A stretch of DNA of 64,000 bases from Pseudomonas congelans (lineage in GTDB: Bacteria > Pseudomonadota > Gammaproteobacteria > Pseudomonadales > Pseudomonadaceae): assembly GCF_900103225.1 (NCBI RefSeq), contig NZ_FNJH01000010.1, forward strand, positions 1 through 64,000. Reading direction: 5' to 3'. The position numbers and the translations under genes are program-made. Shown here piece after piece: positions 17,766-26,024 of the stretch. The first letter of the stretch is position 1. Every line of letters begins with the position of its first letter. The notes beneath the pieces are model-generated. The model saw only the letters and a list, made by a program, of their open reading frames with translations. It had not been told where the DNA came from and did no database searches.

Positions 17766-18851
17766 TCAAAGACTGGAGTTCCCGATCCTGACTCGCTCGA
17801 CTTTTACCCCCCATGTACTCAGCCGTATGTCGACAGGTTGCAGAGTTGAAAAACCAGGGTAGTAATGCCCCGAATCATTCCATAGCACGACTTGATTTGG
17901 TTTAGGGCGCGCGATCATACCGGCAGAAATGACCTCGCTACCTGGCGATCTGTAGCTTGCCAAAATAGCGTGATTGATACTTCGCCTCTCAAGATCCATT
18001 GACGGGTCAACCAGCAGTTCGCTTTTACTTGTAAACACGAAACGACGAGGATACGAACCGCTTACTTTTACCAAATCGTCTGCTCCCCCTATTGAGAGCA
18101 CCTGGAACGGGTCGATTTCATTGGCGGCACTGAAAGAAGCAAACTCACGTGAGAACGTGCTGATTTTTCTGTTGGATAACGCAGGATACTGGCTCAGCAC
18201 CGTTGCTTTCTGATTATCCATGAACTCACTTCTTCTTGAAGCTGACTCACTGCGTAAAGGCTTTGCTTGCCGCTGCAGACGCTTCAAAACTTTTCCCAGT
18301 GAACCGATTACAGGCTTCCAAACTGCTCCTGTCGGGTCTGTTCTGTCAGTGGGGTCTCCGGAACAATAGGCATAGCAATTGATCCCGCCGGCTGCAAATG
18401 GACTGAGACTGTCCGGGCTGTTAAATCGCATCAACACCGGATTGAACGCTCGGTAGCCATTACCCAAAAGATAGTGTCCGGACACCGGATCACGTAGCTC
18501 GCCGTTAAACCCCATTAAACAATCCAATCCATTTTCGGCATCGCTATAACCGTAAGCACTGTAGGCAGCAGACTCGATGCCCGCGCCACTCACCCCGTGT
18601 AACACCGAACCCGGTTGATCGGTCGCCAACAGGCTCGTTTCATTGCCGGTAACCGAGTGCTTTTGTTGGGCCAGTAACTGCTCGTCATGACCAAAAATCG
18701 TATGCCGAATCGCCCCCTGGATATGCGTGGCCAGACGGCTCTTGCAGTAGAAGCGTAGCGCAGCGCCCTGACCGGCCGGCGAGGTACTCGCCAGACGGTC
18801 AAGCGGATCGTAGCGATAGCGGCACAATACCGCTGAGGTGGTAGGCGTCAT
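17766..18851 (-). CDS. Short Rhs-core protein with orphan C-terminal domain (possible polymorphic toxin)
   Basis: A 361-residue protein. Residues about 12-172 form the end of an RHS/YD-repeat shell (RYRYDPLDRLAS near the start) and finish with the Rhs hallmark: MGFNGELRDPVSGHYLLGNG, then RFNSPDSLSPFAAGGINCYA, then DPTDRTDPTG. After this boundary a unique domain of about 190 residues begins, the usual location of a toxin or effector tip; it ends near NDSGHYYPGFSTLQP. I do not recognise that domain. No signal peptide, PAAR/VgrG gene or immunity gene is adjacent (108 bases separate it from the TetR gene end). It could be an expressed stand-alone Rhs protein like the TccC-related ones of Pseudomonas, or a displaced cassette. 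Confidence 0.75.
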   Translation of the reverse strand: MTPTTSAVLCRYRYDPLDRLASTSPAGQGAALRFYCKSRLATHIQGAIRHTIFGHDEQLLAQQKHSVTGNETSLLATDQPGSVLHGVSGAGIESAAYSAYGYSDAENGLDCLMGFNGELRDPVSGHYLLGNGYRAFNPVLMRFNSPDSLSPFAAGGINCYAYCSGDPTDRTDPTGAVWKPVIGSLGKVLKRLQRQAKPLRSESASRRSEFMDNQKATVLSQYPALSNRKISTFSREFASFSAANEIDPFQVLSIGGADDLVKVSGSYPRRFVFTSKSELLVDPSMDLERRSINHAILASYRSPGSEVISAGMIARPKPNQVVLWNDSGHYYPGFSTLQPVDIRLSTWGVKVERVRIGNSSL

Positions 18852-18948
18852 GGTGTTCTCTCGCCAGTGTTCGAGCCATCAGCTTCGACTTCAATGGCGG
18901 CATTGCCTAGCTGGCAGATCTACTAGGATCGCCCTGACGACAAACAGA

Positions 18949-18983
18949 AACGCCCCGGAGGGGCTTTCACCGTCAGGGGCGTT
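18949..18983. terminator. Terminator-like hairpin downstream of ssuF
   Basis: Stem AACGCCCC (18949-18956) and GGGGCGTT (18976-18983), with an inner CCGGAGGGG loop region. On the minus strand the stem is followed by TCTGTTTGTC, a modest T-rich stretch, consistent with ending the ssu operon. Confidence 0.6.
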
Positions 18984-18995
18984 CCATTACGGCAA

Positions 18996-19211
18996 TTACA
19001 ACTTGGCAATGGAGACTTCAGTCGACTTCACGAAGGCAATCACTTCACTGCCAACGACCAGCTCCAGCTCCTTGACCGAGCGGGTGGTGATGACCGAAGT
19101 CACGACGCCCGACGCGGTCTGTACGTCGATTTCCGACAATACGTCGCCGTGGACGATTTCCTTGATGGTGCCTTTGAACTGGTTGCGAACGTTGATGGCT
19201 TTGATAGTCAT
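18996..19211 (-). CDS. ssuF: Molbindin-like TOBE protein SsuF
   Basis: A 71-residue single TOBE domain (MTIKAINVRNQFKGTIKEIV...), the normal size of a molbindin. Residues VRNQFKGTI and SVITTRSVKELEL match the family, which binds molybdate or similar oxyanions. In P. putida the last gene of ssuEADCBF encodes such a protein (SsuF) and is needed for growth on sulfonates. Here it is the last gene of the operon, 26 bases after ssuB, with a ribosome site AAGGAAG before its ATG. Confidence 0.85.
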   Translation of the reverse strand: MTIKAINVRNQFKGTIKEIVHGDVLSEIDVQTASGVVTSVITTRSVKELELVVGSEVIAFVKSTEVSIAKL

Positions 19212-19237
19212 GGCATGTCTTCCTTTGGGGATCAGGG

Positions 19238-20050
19238 TTAATTTGCCCAGCGCAATTGCGTGGGCAGTGGCGAAAACGGTTCCGGGTCGGGCGGCGAGCC
19301 AGGGAGTGCCAGCACGCGGTTGAGCACTTCGGCCTCCAGTGCGGCAAGGCGATGCGAGCCACGAACACGCGGACGTGGCAGATCGACCAGCAGATCGAGA
19401 CCGATCTGCCCTTCTTCGATCAGGATCACTCGGTCGGCAATGGCCACAGCCTCGCTGACATCGTGGGTCACCAGCAGCACCGTGAAGCCATACTGGCCCC
19501 ACAGCTTTTCGATCAGTTGCTGCATTTCGATCCGGGTCAGGGCATCCAGCGCGCCCAACGGCTCGTCGAGCAACAGCAGGCGCGGCTTGTGAATCAGCGC
19601 GCGGGCCAGGGCAACACGCTGCTTCTGACCACCGGACAATGCGGCAGGCCACTCGTTGGCGCGCTCGGCAAGGCCGACGGCCTCAAGCGCTTCAAGGGCC
19701 TGCGACCGCCAGTCGCCGCTCAGCCCGAGGCCGACGTTGTCGATGATCTTTTTCCAGGGCAGCAAGCGCGCTTCCTGAAACATCAATCGCGTATCTTCGC
19801 GAGCATCGTCCAATGGCGCAGAGCCGGCCAGCAACTGCCCTTGCGTCGGTTTGTCGAGGCCGGCGAGCAGGCGCAACAGGGTGCTTTTGCCGCAACCGCT
19901 ACGGCCGACGATGGCAACGAACTGACTGGCAGGGATGTGCAGGTCGATGTCCTTGAGCACTTCGCGGGTGCCGAACGCTTTTTTCAGCTTGCGTACCGCC
20001 AGCGGGATGCCACGCAGCAAGTGTGGAGGTTGCTGTTTCAGACTGGTCAT
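19238..20050 (-). CDS. ssuB: Aliphatic sulfonate ABC transporter ATP-binding protein SsuB
   Basis: A 270-residue ABC ATPase: Walker A GRSGCGKST, Q-loop LMFQEARLLPWKK, signature LSGGQKQRVALARAL, Walker B LLLLDEPLGALD, H-switch VTHDVSEAV. The QEARLLPW Q-loop is typical of the SsuB/TauB/NrtD group. The start at 20050 (MTSLKQQPP) overlaps the ssuC stop by four bases (ATGA). It energises import through SsuC; membrane-peripheral. Confidence 0.9.
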   Translation of the reverse strand: MTSLKQQPPHLLRGIPLAVRKLKKAFGTREVLKDIDLHIPASQFVAIVGRSGCGKSTLLRLLAGLDKPTQGQLLAGSAPLDDAREDTRLMFQEARLLPWKKIIDNVGLGLSGDWRSQALEALEAVGLAERANEWPAALSGGQKQRVALARALIHKPRLLLLDEPLGALDALTRIEMQQLIEKLWGQYGFTVLLVTHDVSEAVAIADRVILIEEGQIGLDLLVDLPRPRVRGSHRLAALEAEVLNRVLALPGSPPDPEPFSPLPTQLRWAN

Positions 20051-20844
20051 GCGGCACCGCCTTTGCTCACTTGATAGGCCGGGTGCCAGCGCAGGCAGAC
20101 ACGTTCCAGGCCTCGCGCCGCCAGATCGGCCAGCTTGCCGAGTACGGCGTACAACACAATGGCCAGCACCACGACGTCGGTTTGCAGAAATTCCCGCGCA
20201 TTCATCGCCAGGTAGCCGATACCGGAGCTGGCGGAAATGGTTTCCGCGACGATCAGCGTCAGCCACATGAAGCCCAGCGCAAAGCGCACGCCGACCAGAA
20301 TCGAAGGCATGGCGCCCGGCAGGATCACATGACGGAACAGGCTGAAACCTGACAGGCCGTAGCTGCGGGACATTTCTACCAACGCAGGATCGATGTTGCG
20401 GATGCCGTGGTAGGTGTTCAGATAAATCGGGAACAGGGTGCCGAGCGCGACAAGGAATATCTTGGCGGTCTCATCGATACCGAACCACAGGATAACCAGC
20501 GGAATCAGCGCCAGGTGCGGCACGTTGCGGATCATCTGCACCGAGCTGTCCAGCAGACGCTCACCCCATTTGCTCAGGCCGGTAATAAAGCCCAGCGCCA
20601 GACCGATGCCGCCGCCAATGGCGAAACCGATCCCGGCGCGCCAGCCGCTGATCGCCAGATGCGTCCAGATTTCGCCGCTGGCGACCAGGTTTATGCCCGC
20701 TTCGATGACCGCGCTGGGCGCGGGCAGAATGCGTGTGGATAACCAGCCGGCGCTGACCGACAGCTGCCAGACTGCCAACAACAGGACTGGAAGTGCCCAG
20801 GGCGCCAGTCGATGAACGATGCGTTGCGAAGCACTGAGGCTCAT
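20047..20844 (-). CDS. ssuC: Aliphatic sulfonate ABC transporter permease SsuC
   Basis: A 265-residue membrane protein with about six helices; first helix at residues 16-33 (APWALPVLLLAVWQLSVSAG). The coupling-loop region reads VEMSRSYGLSGFSLFRHVIL and the C-terminal part LIVAETISASSGIGYLAMNA is typical of SsuC/TauC. ATG 20844 is preceded by GAGGAGA. Only 28 bases separate it from the end of ssuA, where ssuD would be expected. Confidence 0.9.
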   Translation of the reverse strand: MSLSASQRIVHRLAPWALPVLLLAVWQLSVSAGWLSTRILPAPSAVIEAGINLVASGEIWTHLAISGWRAGIGFAIGGGIGLALGFITGLSKWGERLLDSSVQMIRNVPHLALIPLVILWFGIDETAKIFLVALGTLFPIYLNTYHGIRNIDPALVEMSRSYGLSGFSLFRHVILPGAMPSILVGVRFALGFMWLTLIVAETISASSGIGYLAMNAREFLQTDVVVLAIVLYAVLGKLADLAARGLERVCLRWHPAYQVSKGGAA

Positions 20845-20872
20845 GGAGTTGTCTCCTCGAAGGGCCTGACGA

Positions 20873-21838
20873 TCACTGTGCTTGAGCAACAGCAGCAGGA
20901 GGTGTCCAGACCACATCAGCAATGCTGAGCGGCTTTGGAATCAGCTTGAGCTGGTAGAAGGTGTCAGCGATTTTCTGCTGTGCCACCACCACCGGCGGGG
21001 TGATGAACTGCGCGCCGTAGCCCTGACGCTTGACCGAGGTCAGGGTGATGTCGGCCGGCAGCCCCAGTAACGGTGCGACCTGTCGGGTCACTTCATCGGG
21101 ATTGGCCTTGGACCACTCGCCCACCGCACGGACCTCTTCGATCAGGGCCTGAATCACCTTGGGGTTTTTCTGTGCGTACGGCTTGGTCGCCAGATAGAAC
21201 TGATGGTTGTCGACAATGCCGCTGCCGTCTTTCAAGGTCCGCGCCTGCAGTTGCTTTTCAGCAGCGGCCAGGTACGGGTCCCAGATGACCCAGGCATCCA
21301 CGCTGCCCCGCTCGAAAGCGGCACGCGCATCGGCCGGAGGCAGAAAGACGGTCTGGATATCGGTGTATTTCAGACCAGCATCTTCCAGCGCCTTGACCAG
21401 CAGGTAATGGACGTTCGAGCCTTTATTGAGGACGACTTTTTTGCCTTTCAGGTCTTTGACCGAGGTAATCGGGGAGTCTTTGGGCACCAGGATGGCTTCA
21501 CTGGTCGGCGCTGGCGGCTCGTAGGCGACATACAGCAGGTCCGCGCCTGCGGCCTGGGCGAAGACCGGCGGTGTTTCGCCAGTGACGCCGAAGTCGATGG
21601 AGCCTACGTTCAAACCTTCAAGCAGCTGCGGGCCGCCAGGGAACTCGGTCCACTGGACTTTCACGCCCTGTTCGGCCAGACGCTTTTCCAGCGAACCCTT
21701 GGCCTTGAGCAGCACCAGCGTGCCGTACTTCTGGTAACCGATGCGCAGATCTTCCGCGTGGGCCTGAGTGACCGCACCAAGAGCGACCGCAGCAGCAAAC
21801 AGCGCGACAAGGCCTCGACGCAAAATGACAGTGCGCAT
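20873..21838 (-). CDS. ssuA: Aliphatic sulfonate-binding periplasmic protein SsuA
   Basis: A 321-residue solute-binding protein. Signal peptide MRTVILRRGLVALFAAAVAL...AHA, mature start EDLRIGYQKYGTLVLLKAKG, an SsuA hallmark, with EFPGGPQLLEGLNVGSIDFG following. It captures alkanesulfonates and hands them to SsuBC. It is the first gene of the operon. Upstream (21839-22334) there is REP DNA instead of the flavin reductase gene ssuE. Confidence 0.9.
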   Translation of the reverse strand: MRTVILRRGLVALFAAAVALGAVTQAHAEDLRIGYQKYGTLVLLKAKGSLEKRLAEQGVKVQWTEFPGGPQLLEGLNVGSIDFGVTGETPPVFAQAAGADLLYVAYEPPAPTSEAILVPKDSPITSVKDLKGKKVVLNKGSNVHYLLVKALEDAGLKYTDIQTVFLPPADARAAFERGSVDAWVIWDPYLAAAEKQLQARTLKDGSGIVDNHQFYLATKPYAQKNPKVIQALIEEVRAVGEWSKANPDEVTRQVAPLLGLPADITLTSVKRQGYGAQFITPPVVVAQQKIADTFYQLKLIPKPLSIADVVWTPPAAVAQAQ

Positions 21839-21994
21839 ATGCGCTCCTTTACCTATTTGAAGTGGTCCCCTGCTCGACCATTGAGGAAGGAGCAAGGTGG
21901 GAATAGGCACGACATTAGCAGCCATTTTTTATATCTATAAATCTTATTTATTCATTTAGTTATTCCATAAATGAATATATAAAAGTCTCGCTGG

Positions 21995-22216
21995 TAGCCA
22001 GCTGCGTCCGATCCTGACTTTGCAGCGCGACGAAGATTTGTGACGCAGAGCGTCACCCACGGCATTCCCACGCTGGAGCGTGAGGAACGATAATCTCGAC
22101 TATCTTGCCCGTGCTCCGCTCCGCGTCCGATCCTGACTCTGCGGCGCGACGAAGATTTTTGACGCAGCGTCACCCACGGCTTTCCCACGCTGGAGCGTGA
22201 GGAACGAGAGTCTCGA
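21995..22216. repeat. Two tandem REP units, copies C1 and C2
   Basis: Two direct copies of a roughly 119-base unit: GCGTCCGATCCTGACT begins at 22004 and again at 22123, and each copy carries a GACGCAGAGCGTC-like hairpin and a CCCACGCTGGAGCGTGAGGAA hairpin. They fill the gap between ssuA and the lsfA terminator. The second copy has a small deletion in the GACGCAGCGTC stem. Confidence 0.8.
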
Positions 22217-22282
22217 CATCGCGCTCATGCTCTGCGTCCGCGCTTGATCGCGCGCATAGCAGGCGGCCATGGGGGAGTAATA

Positions 22283-22305
22283 AAAAAGGGCCGATAAATC
22301 GGCCC
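22283..22305 (-). terminator. Rho-independent terminator of lsfA
   Basis: Perfect 8-bp stem GGGCCGAT (22288-22295) and ATCGGCCC (22298-22305). On the minus strand it is followed by a run of T (the AAAAAA at 22282-22287 on the plus strand). Confidence 0.88.
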
Positions 22306-22334
22306 GAATAACCCCACGCTTGGTAGCTCGAAAA

Positions 22335-22973
22335 TCAGCGGTTTGGCTGTGGTGTCAGGCGCAGGTAAGGCGTGACCGCCTTGTAGCCCTTGGGAAAGCG
22401 TTGCTTGATCTCGGCTTCGTCCTTGATCGACGGCACGATCACTACGTCATCACCGTCCACCCAGTTGGCGGGCGTAGCGACCTTGTAGTTGTCGGTCAAT
22501 TGCAGGGAGTCGATGACGCGCAGAATCTCGTGGAAGTTACGCCCGGTGCTGGCCGGATAGGTGATCGTCAGACGCACCTTTTTGTTCGGGTCGATCACGA
22601 ACAGCGAGCGCACAGTCAGCGTGTCGTTGGCATTGGGATGAATCAGGTCGTACAGGTCGGAAACCTTGCGATCAGCGTCGGCCAGAATCGGGAAGTTGAC
22701 CAGGGTGTTTTGCGTGGTGTTGATGTCGTCGATCCACTTGATGTGCGAATCGACCGGGTCCACCGACAGCGCAATGGCTTTCACGCCGCGCCTGGCGAAC
22801 TCGTCTTTCAATTTGGCAGTAAAACCCAGCTCGGTGGTGCACACCGGCGTGAAGTCAGCCGGATGAGAAAACAACACACCCCAGCTGTCGCCGAGCCATT
22901 CATGAAAACGGATACGACCCTCGCTGGATTCCTGCTCGAAGTCAGGGGCGATGTCGCCAAGTCGCAGTGTCAT
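22335..22973 (-). CDS. lsfA: 1-Cys peroxiredoxin LsfA (Prx6 type)
   Basis: A 212-residue thiol peroxidase. The peroxidatic cysteine is Cys45 in HPADFTPVCTTELG; the Prx6-specific C-terminal extension (WVDGDDVVIVPSIKDEAEIK, then YLRLTPQP) is present and no resolving cysteine is seen. LsfA is a sulfate-starvation-induced protein in P. putida, encoded next to the ssu genes; the same adjacency is kept here. It reduces hydroperoxides in the cytoplasm. Confidence 0.92.
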   Translation of the reverse strand: MTLRLGDIAPDFEQESSEGRIRFHEWLGDSWGVLFSHPADFTPVCTTELGFTAKLKDEFARRGVKAIALSVDPVDSHIKWIDDINTTQNTLVNFPILADADRKVSDLYDLIHPNANDTLTVRSLFVIDPNKKVRLTITYPASTGRNFHEILRVIDSLQLTDNYKVATPANWVDGDDVVIVPSIKDEAEIKQRFPKGYKAVTPYLRLTPQPNR

Positions 22974-23102
22974 GGTGTTGCTCCTTGTCTGTATCGGGTA
23001 GGCCTTGGTATAGCACTACTGTGCGCCCTGTCGAGAGAAGTTAAAAAGAATAAATAATGCGCCTCATAGACCTGCCAGGAATATCAAAAAACAGGCAAAA
23101 GA

Positions 23103-23123
23103 AACCCCGCACGGGGCGGGGTT
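23103..23123 (-). terminator. Rho-independent terminator of the oprE-like porin gene
   Basis: Stem AACCCCGC (23103-23110) and GCGGGGTT (23116-23123); on the minus strand it is followed by TCTTTTGCC. Confidence 0.85.
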
Positions 23124-23142
23124 CCTTTCAGCTTCAATACAC

Positions 23143-24504
23143 TTACATGAAGTTGTAGGTGTAGTTGAAGATCAGACGGGTTTGATCAGCATCAACAGCG
23201 CCGTTGAGGCCGCCATCAGCACGGTAGTTCCCGCGACGCAACGAAGTGCCCAAGCCTTTCAATGGACCGCTCTGTACCACGTAGTCAACGCGCACATCGC
23301 GTTCCCACTCAGAATACTCGTTGCCGAACGAAGTGGTACCACGTGCGCCTTTGATGTCATCACCGTAGAGGTAAGCAAGGGATGCTTTAAGGCCTGGAAC
23401 GCCAACCTTGGCGAAGTCATACGAGTACTGACCGAACGTGGTGTTTTCACCCGCACGGTTGAAGCCGTTGATCATCGAGTCAGTGAACAGGTAGAAACTC
23501 GAACCACCGTTGCCTTCGGAACTGGAGCGGCTGGTGCCGTTTTTGGTAACACTACCCTGACCCAGGTAAACCATACCGCCGTCATCACCAACCTGCTGAT
23601 GGCCAACCATCAATGCATGGCCGCCCAACGAGTAAGTGAACATGGCGGACCAGGTGGTGTTGTCTACTTCACCAGCTTTTTTGGCATAACCGCTATTGTT
23701 GTTGAAACTGTAGCCAGTTGCGCCGCTACTGTTTTTACCATCAGAGCTGCTGTTGAAATAACGCAGGTCAGTCTTGAAGGACTGGTTGTCGCTGATCGGA
23801 TAAACATGAACCAGACCCAGGAAGTGTTGCTTGTAGAAGTCTTCCAGGTTGGCGTAGTAGTACTGCAGGGTCAGGTCTTTGGTGACTTTCCAGTCTGCGC
23901 CAGCGAAACGGAACTGGTCGCTCGTCTCGGTAGCGCCAGCAACGGACAGGTCAGTCCAGTTGCTCGAAGCGCGGCCGATGGACTTGCTCAACTGACCAGC
24001 AGTGAAGGTAACGTTGTCCAGATCCTTGGAAGTCAGGATGCCGCCCTGGAAAGCCTGAGGCAGAAGACGACCGTCGTTGCTGACCAGAATTGGCAGGTTA
24101 GGCGCCAATGCGTTACCGACTTTCAGCTCGGTTTTCGAGAAGCGTACCTTGCCGTTGGCGCCCAGACGGCTCCACTCGTCAACTGAAGAACCGTCAGTGT
24201 CAGAAGGCGAGATGGCACCGTTCACTGCGTGATGGCCACGGCCACCATCAAGATGAACGCCCACCAGACCTTGCAGGTCAAGACCAAAACCAACAGTGCC
24301 CTGAGTAAAGCCCGACAGGTAGTCAAACTTCAAACCAGTAGCGGTCTCACGATTGTTGGCCGAGCCAGGCTCACGCTGGTCGTTGTCAAAATACAGAGTA
24401 CGAGAACTAACGGACGCTTTGCTGTCTTCCAGGAAACCAGCTGCACCGGCCTGCTGAGCCAATACACCAACGGTTACGGCCAAGGCCAGGGTGGACTTCT
24501 TCAT
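23143..24504 (-). CDS. OprD-family outer-membrane porin (OprE/OprQ-like)
   Basis: A 453-residue protein with signal peptide MKKSTLALAVTVGVLAQQAGA and the OprD-family mature start AGFLEDSKASVSSRTLYFDN. Further family motifs are VDEWSRLGANGKVRFSKTEL, GGILTSKDLDNVTFTAGQL, LGQGSVT and a C-terminal NYTYNFM. OprD porins form 18-stranded barrels with narrow basic channels for amino acids or small carboxylates. Position near the spu genes parallels PAO1 PA0291 (OprE), but substrate cannot be told from sequence. A terminator follows directly. Confidence 0.88.
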   Translation of the reverse strand: MKKSTLALAVTVGVLAQQAGAAGFLEDSKASVSSRTLYFDNDQREPGSANNRETATGLKFDYLSGFTQGTVGFGLDLQGLVGVHLDGGRGHHAVNGAISPSDTDGSSVDEWSRLGANGKVRFSKTELKVGNALAPNLPILVSNDGRLLPQAFQGGILTSKDLDNVTFTAGQLSKSIGRASSNWTDLSVAGATETSDQFRFAGADWKVTKDLTLQYYYANLEDFYKQHFLGLVHVYPISDNQSFKTDLRYFNSSSDGKNSSGATGYSFNNNSGYAKKAGEVDNTTWSAMFTYSLGGHALMVGHQQVGDDGGMVYLGQGSVTKNGTSRSSSEGNGGSSFYLFTDSMINGFNRAGENTTFGQYSYDFAKVGVPGLKASLAYLYGDDIKGARGTTSFGNEYSEWERDVRVDYVVQSGPLKGLGTSLRRGNYRADGGLNGAVDADQTRLIFNYTYNFM

Positions 24505-25256
24505 TACTACGCTCCTCGTGAATCTAATTTTTTATGTCTCTGGTGCCGGGCGTTGCCCTGACCCAGAGATATTGCGAAAGGCGACAGTCCCGACCTGGAG
24601 GTCAATGGTTTCTGTACACCCCGACTTTTGACTAGACCGCGTATGTCATTGGCCGCACGTCAGTGAAACTTCTTCATGCCTAAAAGGAAGCGTTTCTTCA
24701 TTTCCTAAGAACAATCAGGCATATGTCACAACTCGTGTCAGCCAAGACGTCACGGAGTGTATCGACCTAATTGTGTAATTCCCAAAATTTATTTTGATAC
24801 CGTTCGTCAGATCGTTTGGTTTTGTGCCACTGACCAGCCAAACCGAAGCCGGTCGGTCATAATCCCTCACGACAGCGCGCCATTTGCCTTCCGGCAAAAG
24901 CCTTTCAAAACGGGCACTTCAGAGAGGTTAGTGATGAAATATGACAGTTGTCACCACTTTGACGGCTAGCGCTGCCAAGCCACGAAATATTTTCCAAAAA
25001 CCACTTAAAACGCCCTTTTTCAGTACTTTTCAGCGCCCGAAACACGCGCTGAACTGTAGTCGAGGTGAACAAAAAAGCAATTTTGTTGTCTGGAGCCCAC
25101 CCTCTCGGCTGATCGGCCGATGCGCGGAGGGCTCTCGATGTGCAGTCGCTAGAGGAAAATCTCTGCACGCCGATGCTTGAAGTCAGGTCTACGCGCGCAG
25201 TCATCTAGGCTGATACCTGGCAGGTTCAGCCTCATTAATGCATCAGTATGGGTGTG
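24505..25256. other. Long intergenic stretch without a supportable gene
   Basis: About 750 bases between the porin start and the NtrC-like sites. Short open frames exist on both strands (for example 24905-25204 minus, 25177-25425 plus) but lack ribosome sites, codon bias and family resemblance. The porin promoter must lie in the first 150-200 bases. In PAO1 the trmL-secB block is preceded by ntrC, which is not here, so this stretch may contain a rearrangement junction. Confidence 0.5.
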
Positions 25257-25286
25257 TGCATCGTTGCGGTGCGCAAATAGGGTGCA
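25257..25286. promoter_or_regulatory. Candidate overlapping NtrC-binding sites
   Basis: TGCGCAAATAGGGTGCA (25270-25286) matches the NtrC consensus TGCACCAwwwTGGTGCA at 14 of 17 positions by eye. An overlapping sequence at 25257-25273 matches at about 12 of 17. They lie about 225 bases upstream of the sigma-54 promoter at 25509, a usable enhancer distance. Confidence 0.5.
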
Positions 25287-25508
25287 TGTCCTGACGACGC
25301 ACAGCCGAGGCTGCCGTAGCATTCAGGGTTCAGGCTGGTGTCATCAGCCACTCATGGAAGACAGGGAACTGATCGGCCATGATTTTGTAAAAATTAATAA
25401 ATATTCATTAAATTCAATTACTTGAGTAATCGAAAGCTTTCTTTCCATCAGAAATACTTAATTGAATATGACTAATCGGGCCCGCTCTTTCGGATTAACT
25501 CTCAAAAC

Positions 25509-25524
25509 TGGCACGCCCCCTGCA
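25509..25524 (+). promoter_or_regulatory. Sigma-54 (RpoN) promoter
   Basis: TGGCACGCCCCCTGCA: the -24 GG (25510-25511) and -12 GC (25522-25523) are separated by exactly 10 bases, and the flanks match TGGCACG-N4-TTGCA with a single difference. The predicted start is near 25533-25536. The only thing directly downstream on this strand is a short terminated transcript. Confidence 0.8.
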
Positions 25525-25532
25525 ATAGGTAT

Positions 25533-25588
25533 TACATCACCAGTTTTGGGGACCTTGGTACAGGCAGGCCGGGGATTCCCCTCTTTTA
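25533..25588 (+). ncRNA. nrsZ: Probable NrsZ nitrogen-regulated small RNA (single module)
   Basis: A transcript from the sigma-54 promoter would run about 55 bases through TTTTGGGGACCTTGGTACAG to the hairpin GGGG-att-CCCC followed by TCTTTTATT (25571-25590). In PAO1 the NtrC/RpoN-dependent sRNA NrsZ is encoded between ntrC and PA5126; the genes to the right here correspond to PA5126 (hypothetical) and PA5127 (trmL), so position and promoter class both fit. PAO1 NrsZ is longer and processed into repeated units of about 60 bases; only one such unit would fit here. The transcript end overlaps the stop codon of the convergent gene. Assignment rests on promoter, terminator and synteny, not on alignment. 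Confidence 0.6.
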
Positions 25589-25999
25589 TTCCTCCCGGAG
25601 ACTGACCTCCAGTCTCCAGCGCCCGTCCACCTTCTCAGTGCGCCAGTCGCCATGAAGTGGGCGGGCTGCCAGGAGCGTCAGCACCAACCCCTTCTCTCCT
25701 CGTTCCACCTTCCAGCGCGCAACCCGATTGTCGAACCTCAGTTGGCCCGTCCACGGCTGCCCTGAAGCATCGACGTTGAGTACCACCGCGCCATCGACTG
25801 TCGCGCCGCGATACTTTGGTTCTTCGTTGAACCACAGCGCCAGACCGGCAGGCAACTCTTCGATCTGCTCCAGCTGGACCGGATCAGGCTGCTGCAGGCG
25901 GCCGATAATCGTGCCCACGGTAAACCCGAGAATCGCGATGGAACCAAGAACACGCGGCCATAGCTTCGGTCTCGGGTCCTCTTCAAGGGTAGAATGCAT
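25586..25999 (-). CDS. Hypothetical membrane-anchored protein next to trmL
   Basis: A 137-residue protein: acidic/basic N terminus (MHSTLEEDPRPKLWPR), one membrane helix at about 17-34 (VLGSIAILGFTVGTIIG), then a beta-rich domain of about 90 residues including AGLALWFNEEPKYRGATVDG. Function unknown; topology suggests an inner-membrane anchor with a periplasmic domain. ATG 25999 has AAAGGA 6 bases upstream. It is divergent from trmL, the two starts being only 25 bases apart. It corresponds by position to PAO1 PA5126. Confidence 0.7.
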   Translation of the reverse strand: MHSTLEEDPRPKLWPRVLGSIAILGFTVGTIIGRLQQPDPVQLEQIEELPAGLALWFNEEPKYRGATVDGAVVLNVDASGQPWTGQLRFDNRVARWKVERGEKGLVLTLLAARPLHGDWRTEKVDGRWRLEVSLREE

Positions 26000-26024
26000 C
26001 CCGTCCTTTCGTTCGGAGCCGTGC

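Noticed and set aside
24905..25204. 99-codon minus-strand open frame in the long intergenic region
   Set aside because: No ribosome site, serine/threonine-rich random composition and no known family.
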